In this document: piece after piece, positions 18,501 through 24,135 of the stretch
Layout of the letters: each line of letters begins with the position of its first letter
Position numbering within the stretch: position 1 is the first letter of the stretch
Assembly: GCA_051653685.1 (NCBI GenBank)
Contig: JBOFWQ010000217.1
Location: 1 to 24,135 of the forward strand
Direction of reading: 5' to 3'
DNA: 24,135 nt
Source of the DNA: Faucicola sp937889485
GTDB lineage: Bacteria > Pseudomonadota > Gammaproteobacteria > Pseudomonadales > Moraxellaceae
Notes under the pieces: generated by a model
Seen by the model: the letters and a program-made list of their open reading frames with translations, nothing else
Told to the model about the DNA's origin: nothing
Database searches by the model: none
Made by a program: the position numbers and the translations under genes

Positions 18501-19836
18501 GAGATGTCAGCTTGGGGTTGGGCGGCGTATTATCTTGAGCTGCCATAAGTTGCAGCATTTCTCGGATTTTTGTGGGTGTTTCTTCTTCTTGTAGCATCAA
18601 AATGTCATGCTGCAAGAACTGCAACAGCGTGGTGGGTGTTTGTTCAACAAAATCATCTTGCCAAACCACCGATTCAAACTCATTACCTGACAGACTTGCC
18701 AGCATAGCAAACACCTCACGTGACTGCTTACCAAAGCGAGATAACAAGGTGTGCCCGTAGTCTTTTAGATAAATAGCATGTGGGTTATCTAATTGCTGCT
18801 GCACCAGCCACGTTTTATCTACAATATCTGCCCAAAACTGCTCAGAGGGGTTAAAGTGCAAAATAGTCACATCCGTGAGTGTACCCAACCTTTGTAAATC
18901 CAATAACTCACTGGGCGGTAGCTGCTGCAACGTGAATAAAAATATTTGTTTGGGCAACTTATTGCGACATTGTTTGGCAATATCCCCATCTTGGTGATAC
19001 AGCGCCTGCCAAAACTGCTCATGAATTTGCTCACGGTAGCGGTAATCATCATCAAACAGATTAAGCCACAAAAAACGCTGCGCCGCTTCTAGCTGCTCAT
19101 AGTGCTCAATCAACCAATCAGGGGTATAAATCGCTTGCTCGCCCTCACGGTCATTTAGGCGGTTGTGACGGGCATCTTTTTGTGCAATCATCTCTGCCAC
19201 GGGCAGTCGCGTGTTTTGTCCCCAAGCTGCCAACCACTGCGGGCGGTATGTCATATAACGGCTCAGCATGGCTGCCATATCATTGGCAAGCTGCCAAATA
19301 CGTTGCTCAAAGGTCTGCAAAAGCGCATCTTGATTGATATCATCGCTGGATAGCCATGTTTGCTGATTTGCCCAGCCGCTATCGCCATCGGCTCCCATGC
19401 CTGTATTAAGTGGCGTATTGATTTGTGACTGGGTCTCTAACAATGGCGCCAAAAAAGGATAAAATGGGTGGTGTTGGTTTTGACTAATCAAGGTTTGATT
19501 GTTTAATAAAAAGCCAAAAATCTGCCATTGCATCACACTTTTTGACAGCATAGCAACCTCAGGTACCTCCAGCACATTTTTATGGTAACGCCCATAAGTG
19601 CGCAATACCCGCTGCATCAGCCCCAAAAAATAGCGTCCCCAAAATTCGGTCGTCACCAAGGTACTAATACCTGCTTGGTCTGCCACTTGTTTTTTTAGCC
19701 ATTCGCCCATCACTTTAGACGGCACAATGACCTGAAATGGCTCAAACACTGATTGGCGCTGGGTGGGATGGGTATAAGCTTTGATCAAATGGGTAAATAA
19801 TTGTTCTACTTGATTACTTTGAATAATTTTTAGCAT
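15514..19836 (-). CDS. recC: Exodeoxyribonuclease V gamma subunit RecC
   Basis: A 1440-residue scaffold and Chi-reading subunit of RecBCD, built from an inactivated SF1 helicase and a nuclease-like C-terminal domain. The N-terminus (FEPFQVIVPSKVMGEWLKKQ, about 31-50) is the dead-helicase start of the family. The best landmark is VRNLPYDLIVMLNLNLSEFP followed by RGDRFREDDDLGAFLDAIL (from about residue 884), which mirrors the E. coli RGDRSRRDDD...FLEALI block. No Walker A is expected or seen. The protein is longer than E. coli RecC (1122); Gln-rich and polar insertions, such as residues about 425-475, contribute. It is the first gene of recC-recB-recD and has an extended -10 promoter upstream. 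There is no obvious Shine-Dalgarno before ATG 19836, so the start is less certain than the gene. Confidence 0.95.
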   Translation of the reverse strand: MLKIIQSNQVEQLFTHLIKAYTHPTQRQSVFEPFQVIVPSKVMGEWLKKQVADQAGISTLVTTEFWGRYFLGLMQRVLRTYGRYHKNVLEVPEVAMLSKSVMQWQIFGFLLNNQTLISQNQHHPFYPFLAPLLETQSQINTPLNTGMGADGDSGWANQQTWLSSDDINQDALLQTFEQRIWQLANDMAAMLSRYMTYRPQWLAAWGQNTRLPVAEMIAQKDARHNRLNDREGEQAIYTPDWLIEHYEQLEAAQRFLWLNLFDDDYRYREQIHEQFWQALYHQDGDIAKQCRNKLPKQIFLFTLQQLPPSELLDLQRLGTLTDVTILHFNPSEQFWADIVDKTWLVQQQLDNPHAIYLKDYGHTLLSRFGKQSREVFAMLASLSGNEFESVVWQDDFVEQTPTTLLQFLQHDILMLQEEETPTKIREMLQLMAAQDNTPPNPKLTSRLAEQRQLLQAQLANIQSSGLHNIAKTTELLQKIQAESKRQLSQNQPRWQPRPLDTSLSIHVCHSLVRQLEVLRSMIIGWLNYSDVPASAPEQIPTNSDQRRALSDILVLLPDIDAHQNIIEAIFPSTLGTDGYQLPAKVTGVVAKDINQLWQAITGYYGLLNRAGARFQRAEVFDWLMLTPLYESFGLNLEQMNRACELLTQAGFIRGFDEAHLRQTLNHADDDYRYTFAYALERLVAGVLMPHANNVSFGQYTNLQGEIETIVPLNNLTMADADIVATLCDIYQTLDDNRDLGQTSKTVAAWLTDIEQLIQNKFALFNQTNAWRTIFAAQNNLKSNIDANHKKSAATGNNAAYLPTGHNRIQTEALPLKLGFVLENIAQQIANQQVSAEPSGVITFARIGTVRNLPYDLIVMLNLNLSEFPQQEQQNRYNLMQAGLPTRGDRFREDDDLGAFLDAILCAKQACWLFYNGKSTLDTHEHLPASPVQELLAFLQNNMALPSQEEEAKPNTVSIEQQVQAYLVTQHAALPFDAQYFEIDAPVSASEPHHIAATTPNPVVALAKAALFPPAKIWHNLYTVLQDNTRHHPNVPITTLWTSLELQQWCQTWQQHKHQLDHITDISVQHHEGLTNLLRVLYDPAKGFIRQQAIFVDSSEAIDNSHLEPLTLDALGDYQLNKLFMEKICDGDEPPTQSTQLPASQPSQLAISGSMSEMLPAGVNRYQTLQHAQRQFAKDLKALVVNLQQCPTHPPDGDPQTFAQLATFINHHFSHVNVNDQTAVGKSVAKALSACEEQRLAVDVLRLDDAGHFTCTKQTWVITARLPTPQQGKSPAYWFNYLPQSGSEKYQLQFWLHHLCWQIQRQTTDAQAAANDGYSLWQYRRKKTFYLPAMPSHVAYQYLQDLVMVYQLIGKIITVLPPAVAIEFIQKTRKNPDTNPIKQLGKWLSSNYQSGYIDVNCHHYPIWQLLLKPHKPTVILPFLQTLGELIYQPIVGHMQSL

Positions 19837-19883
19837 AAAAAAGCACGGCTCAGCAGACGATCAGCAAATAAAAGCGGTCAACA

Positions 19884-19892
19884 ATTATAGCA
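19884..19892 (-). promoter_or_regulatory. Extended -10 promoter of the recCBD operon
   Basis: On the minus strand TGCTATAAT is a perfect extended -10 element. No good -35 hexamer lies 16-18 bases upstream, as is usual for extended -10 promoters. The predicted start leaves a leader of roughly 45 bases before the recC ATG. Confidence 0.55.
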
Positions 19893-19967
19893 CTTTAAGG
19901 GTAACTTCGCTGTTATAAGCAAGCAAACTGTGATAAATTAATTTTAGGTATTGACCCACAATCTAGC

Positions 19968-20001
19968 CCTTGCCCACATGAGGCTTACTCATGAAGCAAG
20001 G
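19968..20001. repeat. Two-part inverted repeat in the recC divergent region
   Basis: CCTTGC (19968-19973) pairs with GCAAGG (19996-20001), and inside it ATGAG (19978-19982) pairs with CTCAT (19988-19992) around a GCTTA loop. It lies in the 214-base gap between recC and the plus-strand unknown gene, upstream of the recC promoter. It has no T-run. It could be an operator or a leader hairpin of the plus-strand gene. No other gene is seen in the gap. Confidence 0.5.
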
Positions 20002-20050
20002 CACAGGTTTGGGGATATTTTTTGTTGATTGACTATGATTTGGGTAGTGT

Positions 20051-20527
20051 ATGCGCCGTTCTATTGACGTTATTTTTAGACATCCTGTCAAAAAGTTTAC
20101 TGTACTTTATCAAAATGGTCAGTTATGGCAACTGCCAAAGGTTGATTTTGATAGCCAATCATTACAATATAAAAAACCCTATCGCGGTAGCCGCACCCAA
20201 ATATTTGTGGCTGCCAACCAACAACTAGATCCTAACGACACAGCATTGGCGGCGCAATTGTTCACCATTGACCTGCCAAATGCGATTGTCGGACGCAATG
20301 TCGATGAGTTTGACAATTGGTGGCGCCACAACCAGTTTCGCTATCAGCGCATTATTGCCGCACAGTCTCAGCCCGAACCACACAAAACACCGCAACTGGC
20401 AAGCCAAGACAGCCCAAATAAAACAGAGCCACCATCAGCGCCGCTAACCGCCACGGCGGTTGCATCCTCGTCTGCAAGCCTTGATGACTTGTTAGATGAT
20501 ATGCTAGCAGATTTAATGAAACCATAA
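20051..20527 (+). CDS. Uncharacterised 158-residue protein with acidic C-terminal tail
   Basis: I cannot assign a family. Residues 1-103 look like a small folded domain: a basic start (MRRSIDVIFRHPVKKFTVLY), beta-like stretches, and a WW pair in DEFDNWWRHNQFRYQR (85-100). Residues about 105-143 are a disordered-type linker rich in Pro, Gln, Ser, Thr and Ala. The protein ends in an acidic amphipathic tail, SLDDLLDDMLADLMKP (143-158). This domain-linker-tail design is common in proteins that dock onto a partner through the tail. There is no signal peptide or membrane segment. It is divergent from recC and convergent with the DUF1275 gene, so it appears to be expressed alone. The ribosome site is weak, and another ATG in a different frame lies at 20022. 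Coding status is supported by length and composition. Confidence 0.65.
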   Translation: MRRSIDVIFRHPVKKFTVLYQNGQLWQLPKVDFDSQSLQYKKPYRGSRTQIFVAANQQLDPNDTALAAQLFTIDLPNAIVGRNVDEFDNWWRHNQFRYQRIIAAQSQPEPHKTPQLASQDSPNKTEPPSAPLTATAVASSSASLDDLLDDMLADLMKP

Positions 20528-20573
20528 AATAAAACCACGATTGGCTGCGGTTAGGTAATGGCTGCGACAATCA

Positions 20574-21257
20574 CTATTTGATAGACAAATTTTTGTTATT
20601 TTGTGACTTGCGATAATAGATTTGATACGCGCTTGCCAAACTTAACACAATCACAATGGGCAAAATCAAGGTCAAATATTTAAAATGCAGATACCCAAAT
20701 GCCCCCACCACACCGCCGCCACAAAAGCTATACCAAATCATGGACTGAAACACAAACATCTTTTTATTGACTTGTCGACCTGCTAGCCAATTGCCCAGCG
20801 CCGACCCCATATCCGAAGTCAATCCTGTCAAATGGGTGGTACGAATCACCGCGCCGCTATAGGTTGCCACCATGGCATTTTGAAGACCACACGCCATGGC
20901 TGAAAACACTTGCCCCCAAAAGGACTGTACACTAAAAAGCAGCAGCGCCACGGTTAACAAACACGCTTCAATCAGCAGTGCCACCCCATAGCGTCGCCCT
21001 GCTTTTAGCGCCGTACTCCCCACCACAAAGCCACTGATGGTGGCGCCAAATAAAAATGACAACAGCACCACACACACCATTGCCATTTGGGTAAATTCAC
21101 CCTTGGCAAAGGCTGAAGCAAACAAAGTAACATTGCCTGTCACATGCGACGCTGATAAATGGGTAAACCCCACCAATGCCGTGCTATTAATACACCCTGC
21201 ATTAAACGCCAATACACAGCCGCCCCACAAAATCCACTTGGGTAATTTATTAATCAT
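20574..21257 (-). CDS. DUF1275 (YoaK-family) inner-membrane protein
   Basis: A 227-residue membrane protein with about six hydrophobic segments. The opening WGGCVLAFNAGCINSTALVGF followed by THLSASHVTGNVT (about 33-45) is the hallmark of the DUF1275/YoaK family: an early Asn/Ala-Gly-containing helix, then a conserved SHxTGN turn. The later QSMIWYSFCGGGVVGA region also fits. The family has no firmly established activity; a transport role is only a guess. Length is normal. The ATG at 21257 follows a TAGGG site. A TATAAA box about 25 bases further upstream may be its -10. It lies downstream of fabI on the same strand, but a strong terminator between them makes it a separate transcript. Confidence 0.85.
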   Translation of the reverse strand: MINKLPKWILWGGCVLAFNAGCINSTALVGFTHLSASHVTGNVTLFASAFAKGEFTQMAMVCVVLLSFLFGATISGFVVGSTALKAGRRYGVALLIEACLLTVALLLFSVQSFWGQVFSAMACGLQNAMVATYSGAVIRTTHLTGLTSDMGSALGNWLAGRQVNKKMFVFQSMIWYSFCGGGVVGAFGYLHFKYLTLILPIVIVLSLASAYQIYYRKSQNNKNLSIK

Positions 21258-21348
21258 GTTGCAATGCCCTAAGCCATTTTATAATGCAAAAAATACAATA
21301 CCAAAAATAGTACTGCTAAACGAGCATGGGTGCAATGACAACCGCCAT

Positions 21349-21376
21349 AAAAAAAGGACAACCGATCTAGTTATCC
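21349..21376 (-). terminator. Intrinsic terminator of fabI
   Basis: On the minus strand GGATAAC and GTTGTCC form a 7-bp stem (one G-U pair) with a TAGATCG loop, followed directly by seven T residues. It lies about 40 bases after the fabI stop. An additional T-run on the plus-strand side (21378-21384) gives it some symmetry, although no plus-strand gene needs it. Confidence 0.85.
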
Positions 21377-21413
21377 CTTTTTTTAAAAAAAAATGCGCAA
21401 GAATCGTCTATCA

Positions 21414-22223
21414 TCAAGACTCATCGCAGGCTTGCATCATTACTTGCTCACTAAGCGCAACGGTGTTAAAGCCTGCATCCACAAACAAAATCTCGCCCGT
21501 AATTCCCGATGCCCACGGTGATAACAAAAATAGCGCGGCATTGCCCACTTCTTCAATATTAACATTACGCTGTAACGGTGACATCTTGGCATTGGTATCT
21601 AGCATCTTACGAAACGACTTGATACCACTGGCAGCCAATGTCCGAATCGGACCCGCTGAGATTCCATTGACGCGGATGCCTTCTGCACCCATGGCACTGG
21701 CAAGATAACGGATACTTGCCTCAAGACTGGCTTTGGCAAGCCCCATCACATTGTAGTTGGGCAACACATGGATACTGCCTTCATACGTCAAAGTCAGTAA
21801 TGAGCCTTGACGCATGGCAAGTAGCGCGCGGCTGGCTTTGGCAAGTGCCACAAAGCTATAACTACTCACATCATGAGCAATCGCAAACCCCTCACGGGTG
21901 GTGACCTCGGCAAAGTCACCGTCTAGCTGATCGGCAGGGGCAAAACCAATGGCGTGCACCACCCCATCAATGCCATCTGACCAGTGCGCTGCTACCGCCT
22001 CAAAACATGCGGCAATCTCACTATCTGATGCCACATCACACGGCAATACCAGCTCTGCCCCAAAGGCTTCGGCTGCCATATCTACCCGCTTTTTCATTTT
22101 TTCATTGGGATAGGTCAAAATAAGGCTTGCACCTTCACGGTGTAAGGCTTCAGCAATGCCCCAAGCAATAGATAATTTACTGGCAATACCAGTGACAACA
22201 AAGCGCTTCCCTGTTAACAACAT
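21414..22223 (-). CDS. fabI: Enoyl-[acyl-carrier-protein] reductase (NADH) FabI
   Basis: A 269-residue short-chain dehydrogenase that catalyses the last reductive step of each round of type II fatty-acid elongation, reducing trans-2-enoyl-ACP with NADH. The cofactor loop VTGIASKLSIAWGIA (10-24) is the FabI form of the Gly-rich motif. The catalytic pair is Y157 and K164 in NYNVMGLAK (the FabI Y-x6-K spacing), with Y147 just before. AIGFAP (91-96), AAGP-type SAGPIRTLAASGIK and the ending ITGEILFVDAGF match E. coli FabI closely. Residues aligned with E. coli G93, M159 and F203 (here G93, M160 and the F in KSFRKM) are unchanged, so no diazaborine/triclosan resistance substitution is visible at these positions. 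The ATG at 22223 has an AAGGAAAA site. It is divergent from folE with a 153-base gap. Confidence 0.97.
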   Translation of the reverse strand: MLLTGKRFVVTGIASKLSIAWGIAEALHREGASLILTYPNEKMKKRVDMAAEAFGAELVLPCDVASDSEIAACFEAVAAHWSDGIDGVVHAIGFAPADQLDGDFAEVTTREGFAIAHDVSSYSFVALAKASRALLAMRQGSLLTLTYEGSIHVLPNYNVMGLAKASLEASIRYLASAMGAEGIRVNGISAGPIRTLAASGIKSFRKMLDTNAKMSPLQRNVNIEEVGNAALFLLSPWASGITGEILFVDAGFNTVALSEQVMMQACDES

Positions 22224-22376
22224 GGGTTTTCCTTATATTTCAGTGAACGTTTATACACTATAATAGCGTAAAATGTGGGTTTAATTCTAGCAAAAATGCT
22301 CACTAAATCCAATTTAATGAATTTCATGCCCAATATTACAAAAATCACTTTACAAATAGTGCTAAAGCGTTAAGCT

Positions 22377-22991
22377 ATGCCTATTTTTTTAATAGCCAAT
22401 TTTACCATGACTACCCCAAAAGATTTTGAAAACACGTTAACTCAAACCAGTGATGCGTATCGCACGTTAATTGCCTCAACGGGTGAAAACTTAGACCGTG
22501 AAGGGTTATTAGACACGCCCGAGCGTGCCGCCAAAGCGTTTGGTTTTTTGACCCAAGGTTATCATCAAGATTTGGTAGAAATCACCAATGACGCGATTTT
22601 TCCCACTGACAATAACGAGTTGATTTTGGTCAAAAATATCGAATTTTATTCCATGTGTGAGCACCATATGCTGCCGTTTTATGGCGTGGCGCATGTGGCG
22701 TATTTGCCCAATGATAAGGTAATTGGACTGTCAAAAATGGCGCGCATCGTGGATATGTACGCCAGACGCTTACAAATCCAAGAAAACCTGACCCGTCAAG
22801 TCGCCCAAGCGGTGATGGACATGACAGGCGCTAGGGGTGCGGCGGTGGTGATGGATGCCGCCCATATGTGTATGATGATGCGTGGCGTGATGAAGCAAAA
22901 CGCCACCACGCGCAGTATCTCGTTACTGGGAGAATTTAAGACCAGTAGTCAAGCCCGCCAAGAGTTTTTGATGGCAATTCCTAATACCTAA
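22377..22991 (+). CDS. folE: GTP cyclohydrolase I FolE
   Basis: Up to 204 residues; the homodecameric zinc enzyme converts GTP to 7,8-dihydroneopterin triphosphate, the first step of folate synthesis. Expected elements appear in order: DTPERAAKAF (46-55), SMCEHHMLPFYGVAHVAYLP (92-111) with zinc ligands C94 and H97, VIGLSKMARIVDMYARRLQIQE (115-136), and DAAHMCMMMRGVMKQ (160-174) with the third zinc ligand C165. The HMCM-MRGV wording resembles the eukaryote-like FolE form more than the E. coli sequence. Two starts are possible: ATG 22377, giving a hydrophobic PIFLIANF leader, or ATG 22407 (residue 11, MTTPKDFENT). Neither has a good ribosome site. The shorter one gives a more typical polar N-terminus, so the first ten residues may not be translated. 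A terminator follows at 23058. Confidence 0.95.
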   Translation: MPIFLIANFTMTTPKDFENTLTQTSDAYRTLIASTGENLDREGLLDTPERAAKAFGFLTQGYHQDLVEITNDAIFPTDNNELILVKNIEFYSMCEHHMLPFYGVAHVAYLPNDKVIGLSKMARIVDMYARRLQIQENLTRQVAQAVMDMTGARGAAVVMDAAHMCMMMRGVMKQNATTRSISLLGEFKTSSQARQEFLMAIPNT

Positions 22992-23057
22992 TAAGACTGT
23001 GCTTAGCTTTGCGTGTTATCTTTGCGTGACTGATGCTAGCAATCATTGTTCAATACC

Positions 23058-23084
23058 CCCCAGTGGTCACCCATTGGGGTTTTT
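23058..23084 (+). terminator. Intrinsic terminator of folE
   Basis: CCCCAGTGG and CCATTGGGG form a 9-bp stem (one G-U pair) with a TCAC loop, followed directly by five T residues. It lies about 65 bases after the folE stop. Confidence 0.9.
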
Positions 23085-23096
23085 GTATTTAGCCAA

Positions 23097-23125
23097 TTGA
23101 TGATGGTTATATAGCGCTTTAAAAT
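23097..23125 (+). promoter_or_regulatory. Sigma70-type promoter for the nitronate monooxygenase gene
   Basis: TTGATG (23097-23102) and TAAAAT (23120-23125) are separated by 17 bases, just past the folE terminator. The leader to the ATG at 23184 would be about 50 bases and ends in an AGGAAA ribosome site. Confidence 0.5.
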
Positions 23126-23183
23126 CTTATCAACTCGGCATACACTGGGATGGTTGTTTAATTTTGCTTATTAGGAAAATCCC

Positions 23184-24135
23184 ATGAAAAACTCGCATCA
23201 TCAAACTGCTTTTTTTGACAAAATCAATGCCAAATTACCCCTTATCCAAGCGCCGATGGCAGGCGTGCAAGATCACAAACTGGCAATCGCCGTGTGCCAA
23301 GCAGGCGGTGTGGGTTCACTGCCTTGCGCCATGCTCAGTGTTGATGCCATTGAAGCGCAAATCGCTGCTATCCGTCACGCCACCGATGCGCCTTTTAATG
23401 TCAATTTTTTTGCCCATCGTCAAGTTGAGTACACCGACACCATGCAGCAGCGCTGGTTTGACGCGTTACAGCCTTTTTATCACGCATTGGGGTTAAGTGA
23501 CAGTGACATTGCCACCACAGGGGGTCGGCAGCCCTTTGGTAAAGACCAGGCTGAACTGATTACAGATTTAAAGGTGCCTGTGGTCAGCTTTCATTTTGGT
23601 TTACCCAATAAAGACTTGCTGGACATGGTCAAACAATCAGGCGCGGTGGTGTTATCCACCGCCACCACCGTGGCTGAAGCGCGCTGGCTACAAGCCCATG
23701 GCGCTGATATGATTATCGCTCAAGGCTTGGAAGCGGGCGGACATCGCGGTATGTTTTTAAGTGATGATGTGAGTTTGCAGGCAGGCACGTTTGGTTTGTT
23801 GCCAAATATTGTCAAGGCGGTAGCGCTGCCTGTGATTGCCGCAGGAGGCATCAGTGATTATGCCACCGCCCAAGCTGCCCTACGCCTTGGCGCTGCCGCG
23901 GTGCAAGTGGGCACGGCATTGCTACTTGCCGATGAATGCGATACCAAGGCTTTGCACCGTCAAGCCCTGCAAAGTGCGCGCGCGGAGCACACCGCACTCA
24001 CCAATATTTTTAGTGGTGGTCTTGCGCGTGGGATTGTCAATCGTTTTATGCAAGAAACGGGCTATATTAGCGAGTTTGCGCCGCCCTTTCCCCATGCGTC
24101 ATTTGTCAGTAATCCCCTCAAAGCCAAGGCAGAGC
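23184..24135 (+). CDS. Nitronate monooxygenase-family FMN enzyme (partial, runs off the right edge)
   Basis: The frame is open from ATG 23184 to the last base, giving 317 residues with no stop, so the C-terminus is outside the window. It is a TIM-barrel FMN protein of the nitronate monooxygenase / 2-nitropropane dioxygenase family, which oxidises propionate-3-nitronate and related nitronates. Visible motifs are LIQAPMAGVQ (20-29), CQAGGVGSLP (40-49), PFNVNFF (near 73-79), VVSFHFGLP, AQGLEAGGHRG (near 183-193, the class I FMN/active-site segment), VIAAGGISD (near 217-225) and RLGAAAVQVGTALL (near 233-246). Family length is about 350, so little is missing. A strong TTAGGAAAAT ribosome site 6 bases before the ATG fixes the start. 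Promoter and upstream terminator isolate it from folE. Confidence 0.9.
   Translation, partial: MKNSHHQTAFFDKINAKLPLIQAPMAGVQDHKLAIAVCQAGGVGSLPCAMLSVDAIEAQIAAIRHATDAPFNVNFFAHRQVEYTDTMQQRWFDALQPFYHALGLSDSDIATTGGRQPFGKDQAELITDLKVPVVSFHFGLPNKDLLDMVKQSGAVVLSTATTVAEARWLQAHGADMIIAQGLEAGGHRGMFLSDDVSLQAGTFGLLPNIVKAVALPVIAAGGISDYATAQAALRLGAAAVQVGTALLLADECDTKALHRQALQSARAEHTALTNIFSGGLARGIVNRFMQETGYISEFAPPFPHASFVSNPLKAKAE

Noticed and set aside
20022..20228. Alternative plus-strand frame at the start of the unknown gene 20051-20527
   Set aside because: It is shorter and overlaps the longer frame, whose composition (folded head, linker, acidic tail) looks more protein-like.
21037..21708. A 223-codon plus-strand open frame covering the start of the DUF1275 gene, the gap and the end of fabI
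   Set aside because: It is antisense to two genes with clear family motifs, its translation is compositionally odd (Asn/Thr/Lys/Pro-rich with no domain) and it runs through the fabI terminator.
23215..23496. A 93-codon plus-strand frame overlapping the nitronate monooxygenase gene
   Set aside because: It is a shifted frame of a gene whose true frame shows all family motifs and has a strong ribosome site.
1..24135. CRISPR arrays, tRNA/rRNA genes, insertion sequences, prophage or toxin-antitoxin genes
   Set aside because: No regularly spaced repeats, tRNA-like cloverleaf, rRNA stretches, transposase motifs or paired small genes were seen on either strand.

Overview
The window is a stretch of bacterial chromosome with tightly packed housekeeping genes. 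Moderate AT-richness, the recC-recB-recD order without an intervening ptrA, an AlkK-like acyl-CoA ligase, FabI and the overall protein style suggest a gammaproteobacterium of the Moraxellaceae (Moraxella/Psychrobacter type). This assignment is inference from sequence style, not from a search. No rRNA, tRNA, CRISPR array, insertion sequence, integrase or prophage gene is visible.

Layout. Bases 1-2700 (+): the 3' end of an unidentified gene overlaps a RluA-family pseudouridine synthase gene, followed by an FAD-linked D-lactate-type dehydrogenase. Bases 2746-6248 (-): thiE (thiamine phosphate synthase) sits directly behind a BASS-family membrane transporter with a TGATG stop/start overlap, and upstream lies a separately terminated AMP-forming fatty-acyl-CoA ligase. 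Bases 6432-9005 (+): roxA (ribosomal protein L16 arginine hydroxylase), a 229-residue protein of unknown function, and a hypoxanthine-guanine phosphoribosyltransferase gene, closed by a bidirectional terminator at about 9024-9052.

Bases 9094-19836 (-) hold the complete RecBCD recombinase/exonuclease operon, recC-recB-recD. It occupies almost half of the window, and its RecB (1462 aa) and RecC (1440 aa) are clearly longer than the E. coli proteins. A small protein gene of unknown function (20051-20527) diverges from recC. A DUF1275/YoaK-family membrane protein and fabI follow on the minus strand, then folE and a nitronate monooxygenase-type gene on the plus strand; the last runs off the right edge.

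Regulatory structure that can be read directly: convincing intrinsic terminators after the acyl-CoA ligase, hpt, fabI and folE; sigma70-like promoters before the BASS transporter (which moves its likely start 31 codons downstream of the longest frame), the acyl-CoA ligase and the nitronate monooxygenase; and an extended -10 promoter before recC. The least explained features are a run of three successive palindromes between roxA and the unknown gene, a hairpin-forming repeat in the recC divergent region, and the two unknown proteins. I found no convincing novel multi-gene system; the region reads as ordinary core genome.
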